A stretch of DNA of 64,000 bases, from assembly GCA_033807775.1 (NCBI GenBank), contig CM066321.1, forward strand, positions 247,430,422-247,494,421, given 5' to 3'. Both the position numbers and the translations under genes were made by a program. The stretch is from Saussurea involucrata (taxonomy: Eukaryota; Streptophyta; Magnoliopsida; Asterales; Asteraceae). The notes under the pieces were generated by a model. The model was given only the letters and a program-made list of their open reading frames with translations, made no database searches and had not been told where the DNA came from. This document shows positions 31,550 to 42,776 of the stretch, one piece after another (within the stretch, counting starts at the first letter, position 1; every line of letters begins with the position of its first letter).

Positions 31550-31813
31550 TGTTAGGACAAATATGTCTTCAAGATTTAATCTTGATTTATATAGTCAAAG
31601 TCAATGTATTTAGTCATGTGTAGAAAGTCAAAGCTAGCTTATTGTCTTAATATGTCTTAGGATATATAAGGCTTTGTTTAGACTTTTTTTATAAGCTTTT
31701 GGTCATAACTCATATCTTGTAAACACAGAGAGCCGACCTAATAAGATCTACTTTCTCTCTCTACTCTCTCTCTCTAGAATTTCTCTCTAATCTTGATAGA
31801 TCTTGGATTAACA
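31550..31813 (+). repeat. N 5' LTR (264 bp)
   Basis: It starts TGTTAGGACAAATATGTC and ends GGATTAACA. A TATA box, TATATAAGG, is at 31663-31671. A (CT)n-rich leader at 31748-31790 probably forms part of R/U5. Confidence 0.9.
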
Positions 31814-31815
31814 AT

Positions 31816-31830
31816 TGGTATCAGAGCTGG
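31816..31830 (+). other. N primer binding site (tRNA-iMet)
   Basis: TGGTATCAGAGCTGG stands three bases after the LTR end, complementary to the plant initiator tRNA 3' end. Confidence 0.88.
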
Positions 31831-33233
31831 AACAAGATTGAGAGATGGAATTCTACTGATCAAACATACAAATTTGGTGATTTCACAAGCAAATTTGATT
31901 GATTTTCTTGATTTTTCAAGAAAATCTCGTTTTCTCGAGTTTTATCAAATTTTGGTGATTTTTGATCGAATTTGTTCAAATCTTAGTTCGTTGGATTCGT
32001 TTTTGATAGAGGAACAAATCTTATTCAAGAATCGAGGGCTAATTTCAAAGATTTGGAATTCAATTTGAAGATTTTTCAGATTTTGTTCGGTTCGTTCGTA
32101 ACAGTCTGATCAGTTTTTCAGATTTTGAATCAGAGATTTTCAGCGAAATTGGATTACATCTTTGTGTTAGAAACTTGTTTTCTAACATATCTTCAAATTT
32201 TGGTTGATTAATTTCAAGTTTTTGAGAGTCAATTTGAAGATTTAGAAAAATTTTGTGTTCTTGAGAAAACTTGTCTGTGAAATTTTTTGAAGAGTGATTT
32301 TGCAATTTATTGTTGTTTTGATCCGTTTTTGTGCAAAATCGTTTCCAAAAACAAGTTTTAGACATGATTCAATCAAAGATTTCAAGTTTTAATGCATAAA
32401 ATTCATTTTTGAAATTTTTGGGTTGAAGGTGTTCTTGAGTGTTCTTGGATAAAATTTTTAAATCTGAGTTTTTGATCCATATTTTTATTTGATATTTTAT
32501 AAAAAATTGTTTGTGATATGTTTTGATCCTAAATTGAAAAATCTAATATTGTTTGGTGAGTGTGTTTATGTGCAGCAGCCTAGTGCCAACAACAATTGAA
32601 GAACTTTGCGCAACCCACTTGATCAGAATTGCGCAACCAACATGTTTGTTTCACCAACATGCTTGCTTGCTTCAGCATCTTGCTTGCTTGCTTTGCAGCT
32701 TTGCGCTAGACTTTGCGCAATTGCCTGATATGCGAGAAACAGACTTAAATAAATTTTTAGCTACATGCTTGCTTCGAATTAATTTCACCTACATGCTTGC
32801 TTGCTTGAATTAATTTCACCTACTTGTTTGCTTGCTTAATTAGTTTTAGTTACTTGTTTGCTTGCCTAATCTCAGTATTGCGTTACCCTTTGAAGTGAGA
32901 ATCTCACCAAGCCTTTCGCAACCAACTGTCGCGAGATTTGAAACTTTTCGCAACCTTCTCACCCGAAAAACCATACTTTTCGCAACCTTCTCACCCGAAA
33001 AACCATACTTTTCGCAACCTTAGTTTGCGAAAAGTAATCCTTCAGTTTCCCATCCTAAGCCCAAGTCTACTTTTCGCAACCTTTGCCTGCGAAATTCTTA
33101 CTTCTCGCTACCTTTGCTTGCGAGTTTCTTATTTCTCGCTTCTTCCTGTTGCGAAATTCTGACTTAGAATATTTTTCGAGATTTGCTAATTGTTAATTGT
33201 TTGAATTTTTTTTTTCAGATTAATTCTTCAAAC
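31831..33233 (+). other. N untranslated leader with simple repeats
   Basis: No coding region is supported in 1.4 kb. Repeated CTTGCTTG words occur at ~32660-32860. CTTTTCGCAACCTTCTCACC plus CGAAAAACCATA is repeated in tandem at ~32942-33010 with diverged copies to ~33100. The end (TTTTTTTTTCAG before 33220) looks like a splice acceptor, so the leader may be partly intronic; that is inference. Confidence 0.5.
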
Positions 33234-34667
33234 ATGAAGCGGCTTCCAGTGCTGTTCAAAAAATCTGTTTTTGAACTATGGAGAGTTTCGTTCATCGATT
33301 TTATTGCGAGTAGAGAAAATGGTGAAAATATGATAAAATCTTTCATTGAAGGCCCAATGATCAGAACTGGCAAAGATTATACAGAAGAAGAGATTAACAG
33401 AATGAAAGCCGACAAGGAAGCTTCATCCAACTTGATCTTCGCACTCTACAAACTTCCGCAACACATCTTCAAACGCGTTGAATGTTTCAAAAACAACCCA
33501 ATGCAGATGTGGAACGAATTAACAAAGCAAATGCTTGGATCTGAAGTTGCTTTTAGGAGAAAGGAAGAAGAAAAGAAAGCTGAAAAAGAGGATGCAGAAC
33601 AGAACATGTCAGAAGCTGAAAATAAAGATCTTAAGGAAAAGGTCATTGAGCTTACTAAGAAGTTGTCTGACATGGAAAAGCTGCTTAAAGTATAAAGAGA
33701 GGATTTCAGAAAAGAAAGAGCTAATCAGTTAAATGAGAAAAATTGCTATGAAAAGCAAATTCTATCTCTTTCACAGAAAGTTTCTGAACTTGAAAAGAAT
33801 GAGAAGAATGAGAAGAAAGAAAATGAAGAAAAGAAAGCTCTTGAACTCAGATGTAGAAAACTTTCCAAACAAAATGCAGATTTTGAGAAGGTTTTATTTC
33901 TTGAAAAAGAGAAATTGGAGAAGGAAAGGGTTGAGTATGAAAAGACAAGGAAAAGCTTTGAAGCGAAGAATATGCAATTGTCAAAGAAAATTTATGAGCT
34001 TCAAAAGGACTTAGATACAGAAAGTCAAGAGCTAGAAAAGATGAAGAAAGCTGACTTTCAGGCCAGGAGCGTCAAAGATGAATTTTCTGTTGAAAGGAAG
34101 ATATTTCAGCAAGAAATACGAAAGCTCACAAAGAATTTGGCCGTGTTATCGACTGATATTATGAAAGAGAAGAGGGTTAATTGTGACATTCAGAAGAAGC
34201 TTGATTTGATGACCAAGAAACGGAATGATTTATCTGACAAAGTGAAGTCTCTCAACAAATCCAAAAGCTATTCAGAAAGTCCGATTCGACCGTCTAATTT
34301 TTTCTATGATCATTCAGTGGATAATTCTTCCAAATTTCAATCTGCTGATCTTCCTACATATAAGAAAGTCAACATGCAATGGAGAGTAAAAGGTACAATT
34401 CCTGAAAAAGATGAACCAAAATCATCGGTTTCTAACAAGAACACTAAACTGAAAGGTAAATCTTTTTCTAAACCTGGTTCATTATATTCCGCAAATCATT
34501 TAATCAGGTTTGCACAAAAGAATTTTTGCTGTTCTTATTGTGGAACTAATGATTTCATTAAAAATGATAATGCTCAATATTGGTACGGTACTTATCATTT
34601 TTCTTCTTATAGAGCTCCGCTTAACAAGCTAGGACCCAAGACACGTTGGGTACCAAAATCTACTTAA
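33234..34667 (+). pseudogene. gag: N Gag-like protein with one stop and a degenerate zinc knuckle
   Basis: One frame of 478 codons runs from ATG 33234 to 34667 with a single TAA at 33693. The first ~125 residues are a copia gag domain (FELWRVSFIDFI, ALYKLPQHIFKRVE, MWNELTKQML). Residues ~125-340 form a long charged coiled coil. Near residue 425 CCSYCGTNDFI begins like a CCHC knuckle but the His and last Cys are missing, so nucleic-acid binding by that motif is doubtful. The protein ends RWVPKST. It was probably intact before the single stop. Confidence 0.75.
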
Positions 34668-34751
34668 TCTGTTTTTGCAGATTTAGAAACAAAGCGTTGA
34701 ACTCTCGGAAGAAGATTATTTGTGCCATTAAGGGGGAGTAAAGAGATAGGT

Positions 34752-34863
34752 TTCTAAACACATCAGTTTAGAACCCGGATTTCACAGTTAATGGCTTCTG
34801 AACAATTCAGTTCAGGACCCGTACTTCAAAGACTAAGACTTCTAAACAAATCAGTTTAGAACT
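34752..34863 (+). repeat. Three hairpin-forming repeats downstream of N gag
   Basis: TTCTAAACACATCAGTTTAG, TTCTGAACAATTCAGTTCAG and TTCTAAACAAATCAGTTTAG recur with intervening spacers. Each can form an 8-bp stem with a short loop. Confidence 0.7.
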
Positions 34864-35317
34864 CATACTTATCAGGTGATATCCTTAACTGTCACATCTT
34901 TCTATTTCAAAGAACAAGTGGTAAAAGGTAACATTGTATTATACTTTGTTTCTACTGCTTTGAAAATTTCAATCTTTACAAATTTAATTCAATGAGATGA
35001 AATTTTCAATTTTCATTCAATGAATTAAATGTGTTCTAAAAGATGATTTTACAAGTATTTTTGTATTATCTGAGTTACATTTGTTTCAACTTTCACCTCT
35101 GAAATAAATCGAAAGGCCGGCAAAACATAAATGAAATTATGCTGAATGCTCAAAATTATGGATTTCTGGACTTATATAGAATATAATGCTCAAAAAAGCC
35201 TAGATGTCAGAATGATGAATGGAAACGAAAACATGGGGGAAGCACTATGTTTTAGAACCAAGTGATTGAGATGCTCTAAGTTTTAAATCTAATCATTTAG
35301 TTTGAAAGTTTGTGCCT

Positions 35318-35596
35318 GTGGCCTTTCTGGTTTGGGAGATTAAGTCCTAAGGGGTGCTCGACACCTAGTCCCTAAGACCAACTGGTCTGGGATCGGCTGA
35401 CCCAAATCCTGCTATAGAACCAGATAGAAAGCCATGTTCTACTGGTACAAATGGGTTTAAGATATATCGATGTGGCCTTTCTGGTTTGGGAAAGTAAGTT
35501 CTAAGGGGTGCTCGTCACCTAGCACCTAAGGCCAACTGGTCTGGGATCCGCTGATCCAAATCCTGCTATAGAACCAGATAGAAAGCCATGTTTAAC
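35318..35596 (+). repeat. 124-bp direct duplication, 154 bp apart
   Basis: GTGGCCTTTCTGGTTTGGGA begins both copies (35318 and 35472), and both continue through CTGCTATAGAACCAGATAGA to AAGCCATGTT with a few differences. Confidence 0.85.
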
Positions 35597-35628
35597 GGTG
35601 TATCTTATTCTTAATAAACTTTTTGATA

Positions 35629-35722
35629 AAAAGATGCCAATGAGCACAAATTCAAAAGATGCCAATGAGCACAAAATCAAAAGATGCCAATGAGCACAAT
35701 ATGAAAAGATGCCAATGAGCAC
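35629..35722 (+). repeat. ~24-bp tandem repeat, four units
   Basis: AAAGATGCCAATGAGCACAA is repeated four times with AT-rich joints of variable sequence. Non-coding. Confidence 0.85.
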
Positions 35723-36798
35723 ACATCTCTTGAAACTTGGAGAAAATACAAAGTCGCGATAAACCTGTAAATTTGTGAAAATTCTGATTTTGGACAAATA
35801 GTGTGAGTAGAGCAGAGTATTCTGATATGTTTTAGAATTGCATATGCTTGTTGCTAATCATATTTCACATGCTAGCACACCAAATAGATTTAATAAAGGG
35901 GTTGAAACTGAACATTTTTAACTTGATATGCAATGATGTCTGGTATTTGAATCCAAACACATGCATTTGATTTCATTTGATTGATAAATCTGTTAAATTT
36001 CATTAAGTTGAATTTCTTTTGTAAAGTTTTCAAATGATCAAATGTTAGTAATTATAAAATGTAGTTCACTGAATTTTATTTTCCTAGTATAAAATTTCCA
36101 CTACTGTGCCTAAATGAAATATATGCATACTTTCAGGGGGAGAAAACAAATTGCTCCAGAATTCTTATTTTGAGGGGGAGCAAGGTTATTCGTTAAGGAG
36201 GAGATTGTTAGTGAGAATCAAAGACACGACTGAAATTGAAGAAGGTTTTCGATGATCATGATGCTCACTTTCATCGAAAAAGGGGGAGAAATGTTTAGTT
36301 CAATTTCATGTCAAAGCTTTCAAGTCAAAGATTCGATTTCATGACAGGGGGAGAAATGTTTAAAGAAGACTTCGTCTCAAGAAAGGAAAGGGGGGGATTT
36401 CTTCTTCAAGAGTTTAAGAGAAATCGATTGATCATCTTGTGATCTCTTTTTCTTAAACTTGTGCTATATGGTGAATATCCTTACTGAAGATTGAAGTTCT
36501 CAAGTCAAAGAAAGAAAAAGGGGGAGAATTCTTCAAGAGTTTAGGAAAAATCGATTGATCATCTTGGTTTCTCATGAAGATCTCTTTTTCTTAGATTTGC
36601 GCTACATTGTATCAAAATGCCTTGTGTGAAGAAACAAATTCTCCAGATCAAAGAAAGAAAATCTCCGTCAGTTCCCCATCTGAAGATTTTGTGACAATTT
36701 GACTTTGACAAGCCTGATAAAGACCGAAGATTTTGAAGATTCAAGAAGCCGAAGACTGTTGTTCTCAAATGTTTAAATCTTGAATCCAAGGGGGAGAT

Positions 36799-37061
36799 TG
36801 TTAGGACAAATATGTCTTCAAGATTTAATCTTGATTTATAGAGTCAAAGTCAATGTATTTAGTCATGTGTAGAAAGTCAAAGATAGCTTATTGTCTTAAT
36901 ATGTCTTAGGGTATATAAGGCTTTGTTTAGACTTTTTTATAAGCTTTTGGTCATAACTCATATCTTGTAAACACAGAGAGCCGACCTAATAAGATCTACT
37001 TTCTCTCTCTACTCTCTCTCTCTAGAATTTCTCTCTAATCTTGATAGATCTTGGATTAACA
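36799..37061 (+). repeat. N 3' LTR (263 bp)
   Basis: It is nearly identical to the 5' LTR and ends GGATTAACA directly before the target copy CATTC. Confidence 0.9.
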
Positions 37062-37066
37062 CATTC

Positions 37067-38096
37067 TGTCCTGATTTTGCTGGAAATAGTTGTTTTTCTT
37101 TGGAATAGACTCACTTTTCCAAAAAGAATTTCTTCTTTGATTTACACCAGAAATGGGAACAGGTCTGTCATTGACTATCCATTTGCCCTTCTGTTCTGGT
37201 GTAAACCTGACTGGTTTAAAAACATGGGGTACAGAGGTGTTGTTCACTGGAACATTTCTTGTATTCTCTCTTTTCTTATCTTCTATTGTGTTAGAAGCAA
37301 GAATCCTAAAGCTTTTGTTATCAAACTCAGTTACCGGTATAAATCTAGCTTGTTTCTTAAAGAATGCGACATCCTTTTTCAAATCGAAACATCCTGCGGG
37401 CATCTGCTTTGGTTTATGCAAAACTTTCTTTTGAGTACATAAAATTTGCTCATCTACCTCAGAGTCAGAGTCACTGGCAGAGCCTAGAAAGTCTCTGGTG
37501 GCTTTGTTGAGGGTGTTAGACTCGGGGGTTATCATTGAGATATTGGTTTTGACAGACTTAAACTTCCTCAACTTGGGTTTTGATGCATTAGAAACAACAT
37601 TTTCCTCAAGATTTCTTTTAATATCCTCTTCAAATGATGTTCGAATTGATTCAGAGGAAGGAGAGAAGACTGGTGCTTCTGGGTTAATTTCGCTCTGTGA
37701 ACTTTCAACAGAGGACTCTTCCACAGAAGTAACAGACTTCTGTCCCTTAAAAGAGTTGAAATTAAAAATCTCTTTTGGATCCATACTATTAACAGAGTTA
37801 GGAAGTATGATTCTAGCTCTTCCTTGATCAAAAATAAACTTTGAAGATGGTTTATTAACCTTTTCATGATTCAAGGAGTCATAGCTAACATTCCTGTAGT
37901 CAAGTCTTCTGGTTCTTTTGAAAACATCTGAGGTTTTGATTCTTTTGAAAGCAGCAGTACCAGAGATCACATCCTCTTGGATTTTCCCAACACAAAAAGC
38001 AGAGGGCAGAGATGTCTTCTTCTTTTCATTATAGGGATCAAGGTCAGAGAAACCGAGACCTTGCGTATCCATCTGTGAGTTTATCTTAATATGCAC
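37067..38096 (-). pseudogene. gag: C2 Gag middle segment
   Basis: This is an open minus-strand frame of about 343 codons between the N insertion and a frameshift at ~38090. It is Ser/Lys/Asn-rich with no catalytic motif, and it is the linker between the zinc knuckle/coiled-coil part and the gag C-terminus. Long gag linkers are usual in Sirevirus-type elements. Confidence 0.72.
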
Positions 38097-39976
38097 ATCT
38101 TGTGCATCCTGGTACTTCTTATTTGAATTTCCTTTCTCTGTAGGGATTGATGTAAAACCCCCCTTTCTCTTTGAAAATAATCTTTTAAAGCAACAGAGTT
38201 AAGTCTTTCAGTTTCAGACTTCTTAACCTCTTCAGACTTTTGTTTTAAAACATTTTCAAACTCTTTAATCTTTTCAGAAAAAATGCTTTCCTTCTTCTGT
38301 TGTATGATCTCTAGCTCAGATTTCTCTTTGAATATTTCTTCCTTTTCCTGTTCCAAGAGAGTTTTCTCTCTCTTGTGGAAGGACATATCCTTCTGAGCAA
38401 GCTTTCTTAACTCTTTTTCCTCAGAAAGCTTTTGTTTTAAGAGTTGAAACTCCTCTGTTAGCAAAGAAACATGCATTTCTAACTCTGAGTCAGACTTTGA
38501 TTCAGATGAACATACCTTGGCACTGGGTCTGGTGATCTCCAGCGCTCTGTTGTCTGGCTCTGTTACGGTAAGAGCAAATGCATGAGCTATATCTTCTACT
38601 CCAGACCTTTCTATCCTTTCTCCGGTCATCCAATCAACTTTTCCCAAACTTTCATCATCCACAACAACATTGGCTTGCTCTGGTTCATCGTCAGAAGATG
38701 AATCAGAAATCCAATTCTCCATCTCAGCAACGTAGCTTCTTTCTCTGTAATTGTACTTATATTTGTTTTTGTAGTAATTCTGGTCTTTTATCAGTTTACC
38801 TCTGCAATTTGCAGAGAAATGGACAGGTTTGCCACATCTAAAGCAACGTCCATCGTTCTGGTTGATGGGTTGGGCAGCATCAGCTTTTTGTGGAACTGGA
38901 TCATTATACTTCTGTTGAGGTTGTGGTTGCGGTCTCTGTTCTATTGGAGCTCTGTTCTGGTGGTTCTGTTGTTGAGGTGCAGCATAACCTCTTTTCTCAT
39001 CTTTTCCTTCTCTCTCGTATCTACCTCTTCTGTCAAATGCTCTGCTACCAAATCTCTTGTTAAATTGTTGAGTTATTAAGGCAAGAGATTTAGCAAAAGC
39101 ATTTATATCGTCATCTTCATCTGATGAGCTCCCGTCAGCATCACTTTCAGCTACCAGACTCTTCTTACCCTTCTTCTTCTCTTTCTTCTTATCTCTGCTG
39201 GAACTTTCTCTGTTGGATTTTCCTTCTGTCAGATTCTTTGAATCAGAAATCAAGGCGATTGGTCCTACAATGTTGGATTTTCCTTTCTGTTTGACAACAT
39301 CCTTCTCTTGTGCAGCAAGAGTCCCATACACATCAGTAAGAGACCACGCATCTAGATCCTGGTTAGCTTGTAAAGACATGGACAGATTTAACCATTCATC
39401 ATTCAAACTTTTCAAAAACAGAACATTGTTGTCTTCCTTCGACCTAACAACCCCACACTTTTTACATTTGTTGATTAGAACATTGAATCTGTTGTAGGTT
39501 TGTTGTAAGGTTTCCTCAGGAAGTGCCTTGAAATCGTTGTATTCATTTATACATTGGGTCCTTCTGTTCTTTTGGGTCTTAATTCCACCCTCAAGTTGAT
39601 TTAGAAGCTGATCCCAGATTTCTTTGGCTGTAACACATGAATCTAGTTCTTGAAATATCTCGTTTGGAATGGCCATTATCAGAAGTCTAACTGCCTTAAG
39701 GTCATTTTCCATTTGAAGTTTCTTTTCATCAGTAAACCCGGTGGTTTTAGGTTTAAGATAAGCAGAAATCTCAGCAGTAGTTTCTGTTGCAGGTACACGT
39801 GGAACCAAAACCATGGGTTGGCAAGGTCCATTCGTGACAGAACGCATTAAATCTCTGTCCATCCCATCAAGGAAGTTAACCATCCTAATCTTCCATTGAG
39901 GATATTCATCTCTCAGAAGAGTAGGAGGCTTGGTCAGAGAACCAGCAGTATAAATGGCGTTGATGTTATTTGCCAT
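38081..39976 (-). pseudogene. gag: C2 copia Gag N-terminal part
   Basis: From ATG 39976, just inside the primer site, 631 codons are open. Residues 10-60 match DUF4219 (LTKPPTLLRDEYPQWKIRMV). Residues ~80-220 match the copia UBN2 domain (LLIMAIPNEIFQELDSC, TAKEIWDQL, QTYNRFNVLI). A CCHC knuckle, CFRCGKPVHFSANC, lies at ~383-396. A coiled coil fills ~500-620. The frame shifts near 38090 into the next segment. It forms the virus-like-particle shell by family knowledge. Confidence 0.88.
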
Positions 39977-40230
39977 TTTTCAGAAAAACAGAGTATATCG
40001 GTTTTCAAAGATTTTCAAACTGAAAGTGAACAGTAACCAATGGAACAGTAATGAACAGTAGAGAAGATCTTTAAACTAGACTGGTAAGCGTAAAACAGTG
40101 ATAAGGTAACTTTTAAACTAGTAAACTGTAAAACAGAGTATACTAAGAAGCTTTGAAACACACACACAATCAACAACAGTGAATCAACCTTGGTAGATTG
40201 GATGCATTGATTTGAGCAAATCAAGCAAGA

Positions 40231-40240
40231 TCTGATACCA
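40231..40240 (-). other. C2 primer binding site (tRNA-iMet)
   Basis: TGGTATCAGA on the minus strand stands two bases inside the 5' LTR end, continuing TCTTGCTTGATT. Only ten bases fit the initiator tRNA consensus. Confidence 0.8.
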
Positions 40241-40242
40241 AC

Positions 40243-40965
40243 TGTAGGTTCCCAGATTCACGTTGTATCACAATAATGGTAAGAAAATAGACAGCGGAAG
40301 CATATTAAATAAATCCATTAATGTGAGTGATTGTGTAAACGATATAATAACTGTGAGTAACAAATGTAGAACTGGAATAATGATAACAAGATCAAGTATA
40401 AAACGCTGCTAGTATATTGATAATGAATCACACCAAGAACACGTTCAAGTGTATGTTCGGAAATCTCACAGGACACAATATCGTACGGAGATAGTGCTCG
40501 GGATTACTACAGTGTGTGCTTAAACAATTGTGGAAAACTATTCTTCCAAAAGCTTACAATCGTTTGTTCCACTACCTCACTATTTATAGCCCTGATAAAG
40601 TGTAGACATTGTACTATCGTACCCTGGAATGACACGTGGAAAGTGTGTCTCCCTTCTTTAGGGCATACGTGGAAAGTATGGACACGTGTCTAACACTTAG
40701 GATTTCATACGAGACTTAGGCTTCACAGAGGTCTTCATTTCTACAGAGCTCATAGACCAGAGCTATGTTGGTCTTTGGATATGAATAGTTCTTCTGTTGA
40801 TCTTCTGCCAGAGCTTTGTTGGGCTCTGTTGGTTCCACCAGAACTCTGTTGAGTTCTGTTGGTCTTCTTGTTGCTTTTCTTCTGAGTCTTCTGCTGCATC
40901 TCTGTTGGTCTTCTGACTTGATAATATTTTCAATACTTTTACATAACAGATACTTGGGGCTAACA
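40243..40965 (-). repeat. C2 5' LTR (723 bp)
   Basis: This has the same limits as the 3' copy. The right flank AATGC is the counterpart of AATGT at 21970-21974. The LTR contains many CAGAG and CTCTG words in the part nearest its start. Confidence 0.88.
40580..40589 (-). promoter_or_regulatory. C2 LTR TATA box
   Basis: CTATAAATAG on the minus strand is conserved at the same place in the other LTR (22312-22321), as expected for the promoter that drives gag-pol. Confidence 0.6.
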
Positions 40966-41599
40966 AATGCAGGCCTATAAGCATTCATGGTGCAAACGAC
41001 CAGTAACAGACAAGTCATCAATGACATTTAAATCCCGACAGCGGTTACAAAGCAAGCCATAAAGACACATTCAATGACCGACGAAAGCTATATAAAGGCC
41101 TGCTCAACACTCCAAAGCCATCGAATCTCATCTGAGTTAATAAAACCTCATCTGAACTACATCTGCTCCATCTACTTTCTAAGCAATTACACATCAAAGA
41201 CACAGTGATATACAAAGCATTCGAACGAACATCGCTGAAGCAACTTTGCACGTCAACAGTTTGAACCGCACGACAGCAGCTTATTTTGCACGATTTACAC
41301 ACGATACACGTCATTTACACACGACTAAGTCTATTTTTACATTCATTTGTAATCTGTTGTACACAAAACACCTGTTACAAAAGGACTTTCGCCCCAGTTT
41401 GGCGACTATAGTGCATCGTCGACTCTCAAAAGTCGACCACGGTTGTTTCCCTCGTTTTGGGGTTTTCCGTGTCACCAAATCTCCTGTCTTGTTTACTTTT
41501 TCCTTGCGATTGTGTTGCTTGGTCTTGAGATACGTTTCTTTAGTTGTTAAAAGTCCACATCAACCTTAAGTTGTTTTTAGGCGATTTTTGGCATTAACA
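40966..41599 (+). repeat. G2 5' LTR, right segment
   Basis: After C2 the LTR resumes at AATGCAGG, the same word as in the G1 LTR (TTTAATGCAGG). It ends GGCATTAACA. A TATA-like CTATATAAAGGC lies at 41088-41099. Parts near the end (GCGATTTTTGGCATTAACA) are the same as in the G1 LTR. Confidence 0.8.
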
Positions 41600-41600
41600 G

Positions 41601-41619
41601 TTTGGCGCCATCCGTGGGA
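41601..41619 (+). other. G2 primer binding site
   Basis: TTTGGCGCCATCCGTGGGA follows the LTR end by one base. The same sequence occurs in G1. It is the kind of non-methionine tRNA site used by Tat/Athila gypsy elements; the exact tRNA was not checked. Confidence 0.75.
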
Positions 41620-41717
41620 CCCCATCTAGAGAAAATCTAAAACCAACGCATATATTGCTCTAACGATCTTGTGAAGTTTTTGTTATTTTTAGGTAAACGA
41701 CAAATTATCAAGATCCC

Positions 41718-41769
41718 ATGATTCAACTCCAGTCAGAATTGAATGTGGCTCAAAGTCAGATTCGAGCCC
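41718..41769 (+). pseudogene. gag: G2 gag, first 17 codons before the G1 insertion
   Basis: The frame from ATG 41718 continues without a stop across the G1 insertion point into 48644 when one AGCCC copy is discounted. This shows that G1 landed near the start of gag. Confidence 0.75.
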
Positions 41770-42675
41770 TGTTTGGGCAAAAAATCACGTCGCTCGACCA
41801 CGATTAGAACAGGTAAGACGTATGATTAAGAACTATATCTTGTATTAAGATAAGGTCTCGACAAAGACCTAGAACACCATCGTCGTCCCTCATAAAAGAT
41901 AAGTCGAGAGTCCCTTACGACGCTCGACCATAGCGCTGCCCGATCCACACGACTATTGTATAAAGACGCGCGAGCTCGACCAAAGCTAACGTTCACCATG
42001 ACTGTTACGTTTGTTAAGTGTTTAATGCAGGAGTCAAAGTCATTAAAGAGCAACGGATATAACTGACGCAACCATTAACGATTGATAGCCATAACGGACG
42101 AAGATCATCATGGATAATCACTCCGGCAACCGTTTCCAGCCGTTGTAGCCGTTGATCAAAGCATTAATGGAGCTAATCAATGACGCGAAGACTATAAATA
42201 CCAAGCTAAGTCTTCACATCAAAGATCATCAGTTAACATCCGATACACAGCGAACATCCGGTGATTAACAACCGAAGGAATATTCAAGAACACCTGAAGT
42301 GAAGAACCATTATTCCAAGTATCGCTCTCGACGCACAACAACAGCCCTCGACCAGCAGTTCACACTTTGTTTCGTACACGACAAACACTTGTTTTACATT
42401 CCAAACACTTGTACTTTACATTTTGAAGCATTTTCTTCATTTGTATTGTAACCTCTGTACGATCGACACCAGTATCCAAGGACATCGCCCCTGATTGGCG
42501 ACCATAGTGCAGCGACGACATCCCCTGTCGTCCGCAGGTTTTTTCCTGCGTCATCAAATCCCTTGTTTCTTTATTTTATTCCTCATCGCACGTCTCGTCG
42601 AAAGATTCTTTCTTTAGTTGTTTAAGTCCACATCGACCTTAAGTTGTCCCTTTGGTGCGATTTTTGGCATTAACA
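41770..42675 (+). repeat. G1 5' LTR (906 bp)
   Basis: It starts TGTTTGGGCAAAAAATC and ends GGCATTAACA. It is rich in TCGAC words. It lacks 17 bp (the GTTTGAGGTTTTTCCTC-type direct repeat near 48495) present in the 3' copy, probably a slip between direct repeats. Confidence 0.9.
42193..42200 (+). promoter_or_regulatory. G1 LTR TATA box
   Basis: TATAAATA in a GC-richer setting (GCGAAGACTATAAATACCAAG) is followed ~30 bp on by CACATCAAAG. It is conserved in the 3' LTR near 48139. Confidence 0.65.
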
Positions 42676-42676
42676 G

Positions 42677-42695
42677 TTTGGCGCCATCCGTGGGA
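42677..42695 (+). other. G1 primer binding site
   Basis: TTTGGCGCCATCCGTGGGA stands one base after the LTR end and is identical to the G2 site. Confidence 0.78.
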
Positions 42696-42776
42696 CTACA
42701 TCTAGAGAAAATCCCCGACGAACGTGCATTCTACTAATAGTTTCTTGGAGTTTCTTCTGTTTTCTGTCGCAGGAAA

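Larger units (their letters stand above)
34668..36798 (+). other. N 3' non-coding region with multiple polypurine tracts
   Basis: The region is 2.1 kb without a gene. It holds the hairpin set, a 124-bp direct duplication, a 24-bp tandem repeat and at least eight AGGGGGAG-like tracts from 34730 and 36136 onward. The last, AAGGGGGAGAT (36789-36798), abuts the LTR and is the probable PPT. Confidence 0.7.
31550..37061 (+). mobile_element. N: gag-only non-autonomous copia element nested in C2
   Basis: LTRs at 31550-31813 and 36799-37061 differ by three substitutions and one single-base indel. The flanks are CATTC at 31545-31549 and 37062-37066, a perfect 5-bp target duplication. A methionine-tRNA primer site and polypurine tracts are present. 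The only gene is a gag-like ORF, and no pol domain occurs in 5.5 kb. It lies opposite to its host C2 and is the youngest insertion judged by LTR divergence. It matches the concept of gag-bearing (TR-GAG-like) non-autonomous elements. Confidence 0.9.
21975..40965 (-). mobile_element. C2: Sirevirus-like Ty1/copia element on the minus strand, with N nested
   Basis: Two 723-bp LTRs (21975-22697 and 40243-40965) bound the element. Flanking words AATGT and AATGC are a target duplication with one change. Read on the minus strand the order is LTR, primer site, gag, protease, integrase, RT, RNase H, a long env-like ORF, polypurine tract, LTR. This order and the extra 3' ORF match the Sirevirus/SIRE-Maximus lineage. 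Every gene has stops or frameshifts, so it is non-autonomous now. Removing N leaves about 13.5 kb. Confidence 0.88.

Noticed and set aside
40716..41027. ORFs of ~100 codons in the C2 LTR on the minus strand
   Set aside because: They cross the LTR boundary, and the equivalent frame in the other LTR differs; no domain.
42360..42557. Short minus-strand ORF in the G1 LTR
   Set aside because: LTR sequence with no conserved protein; the counterpart in the 3' LTR is not kept.
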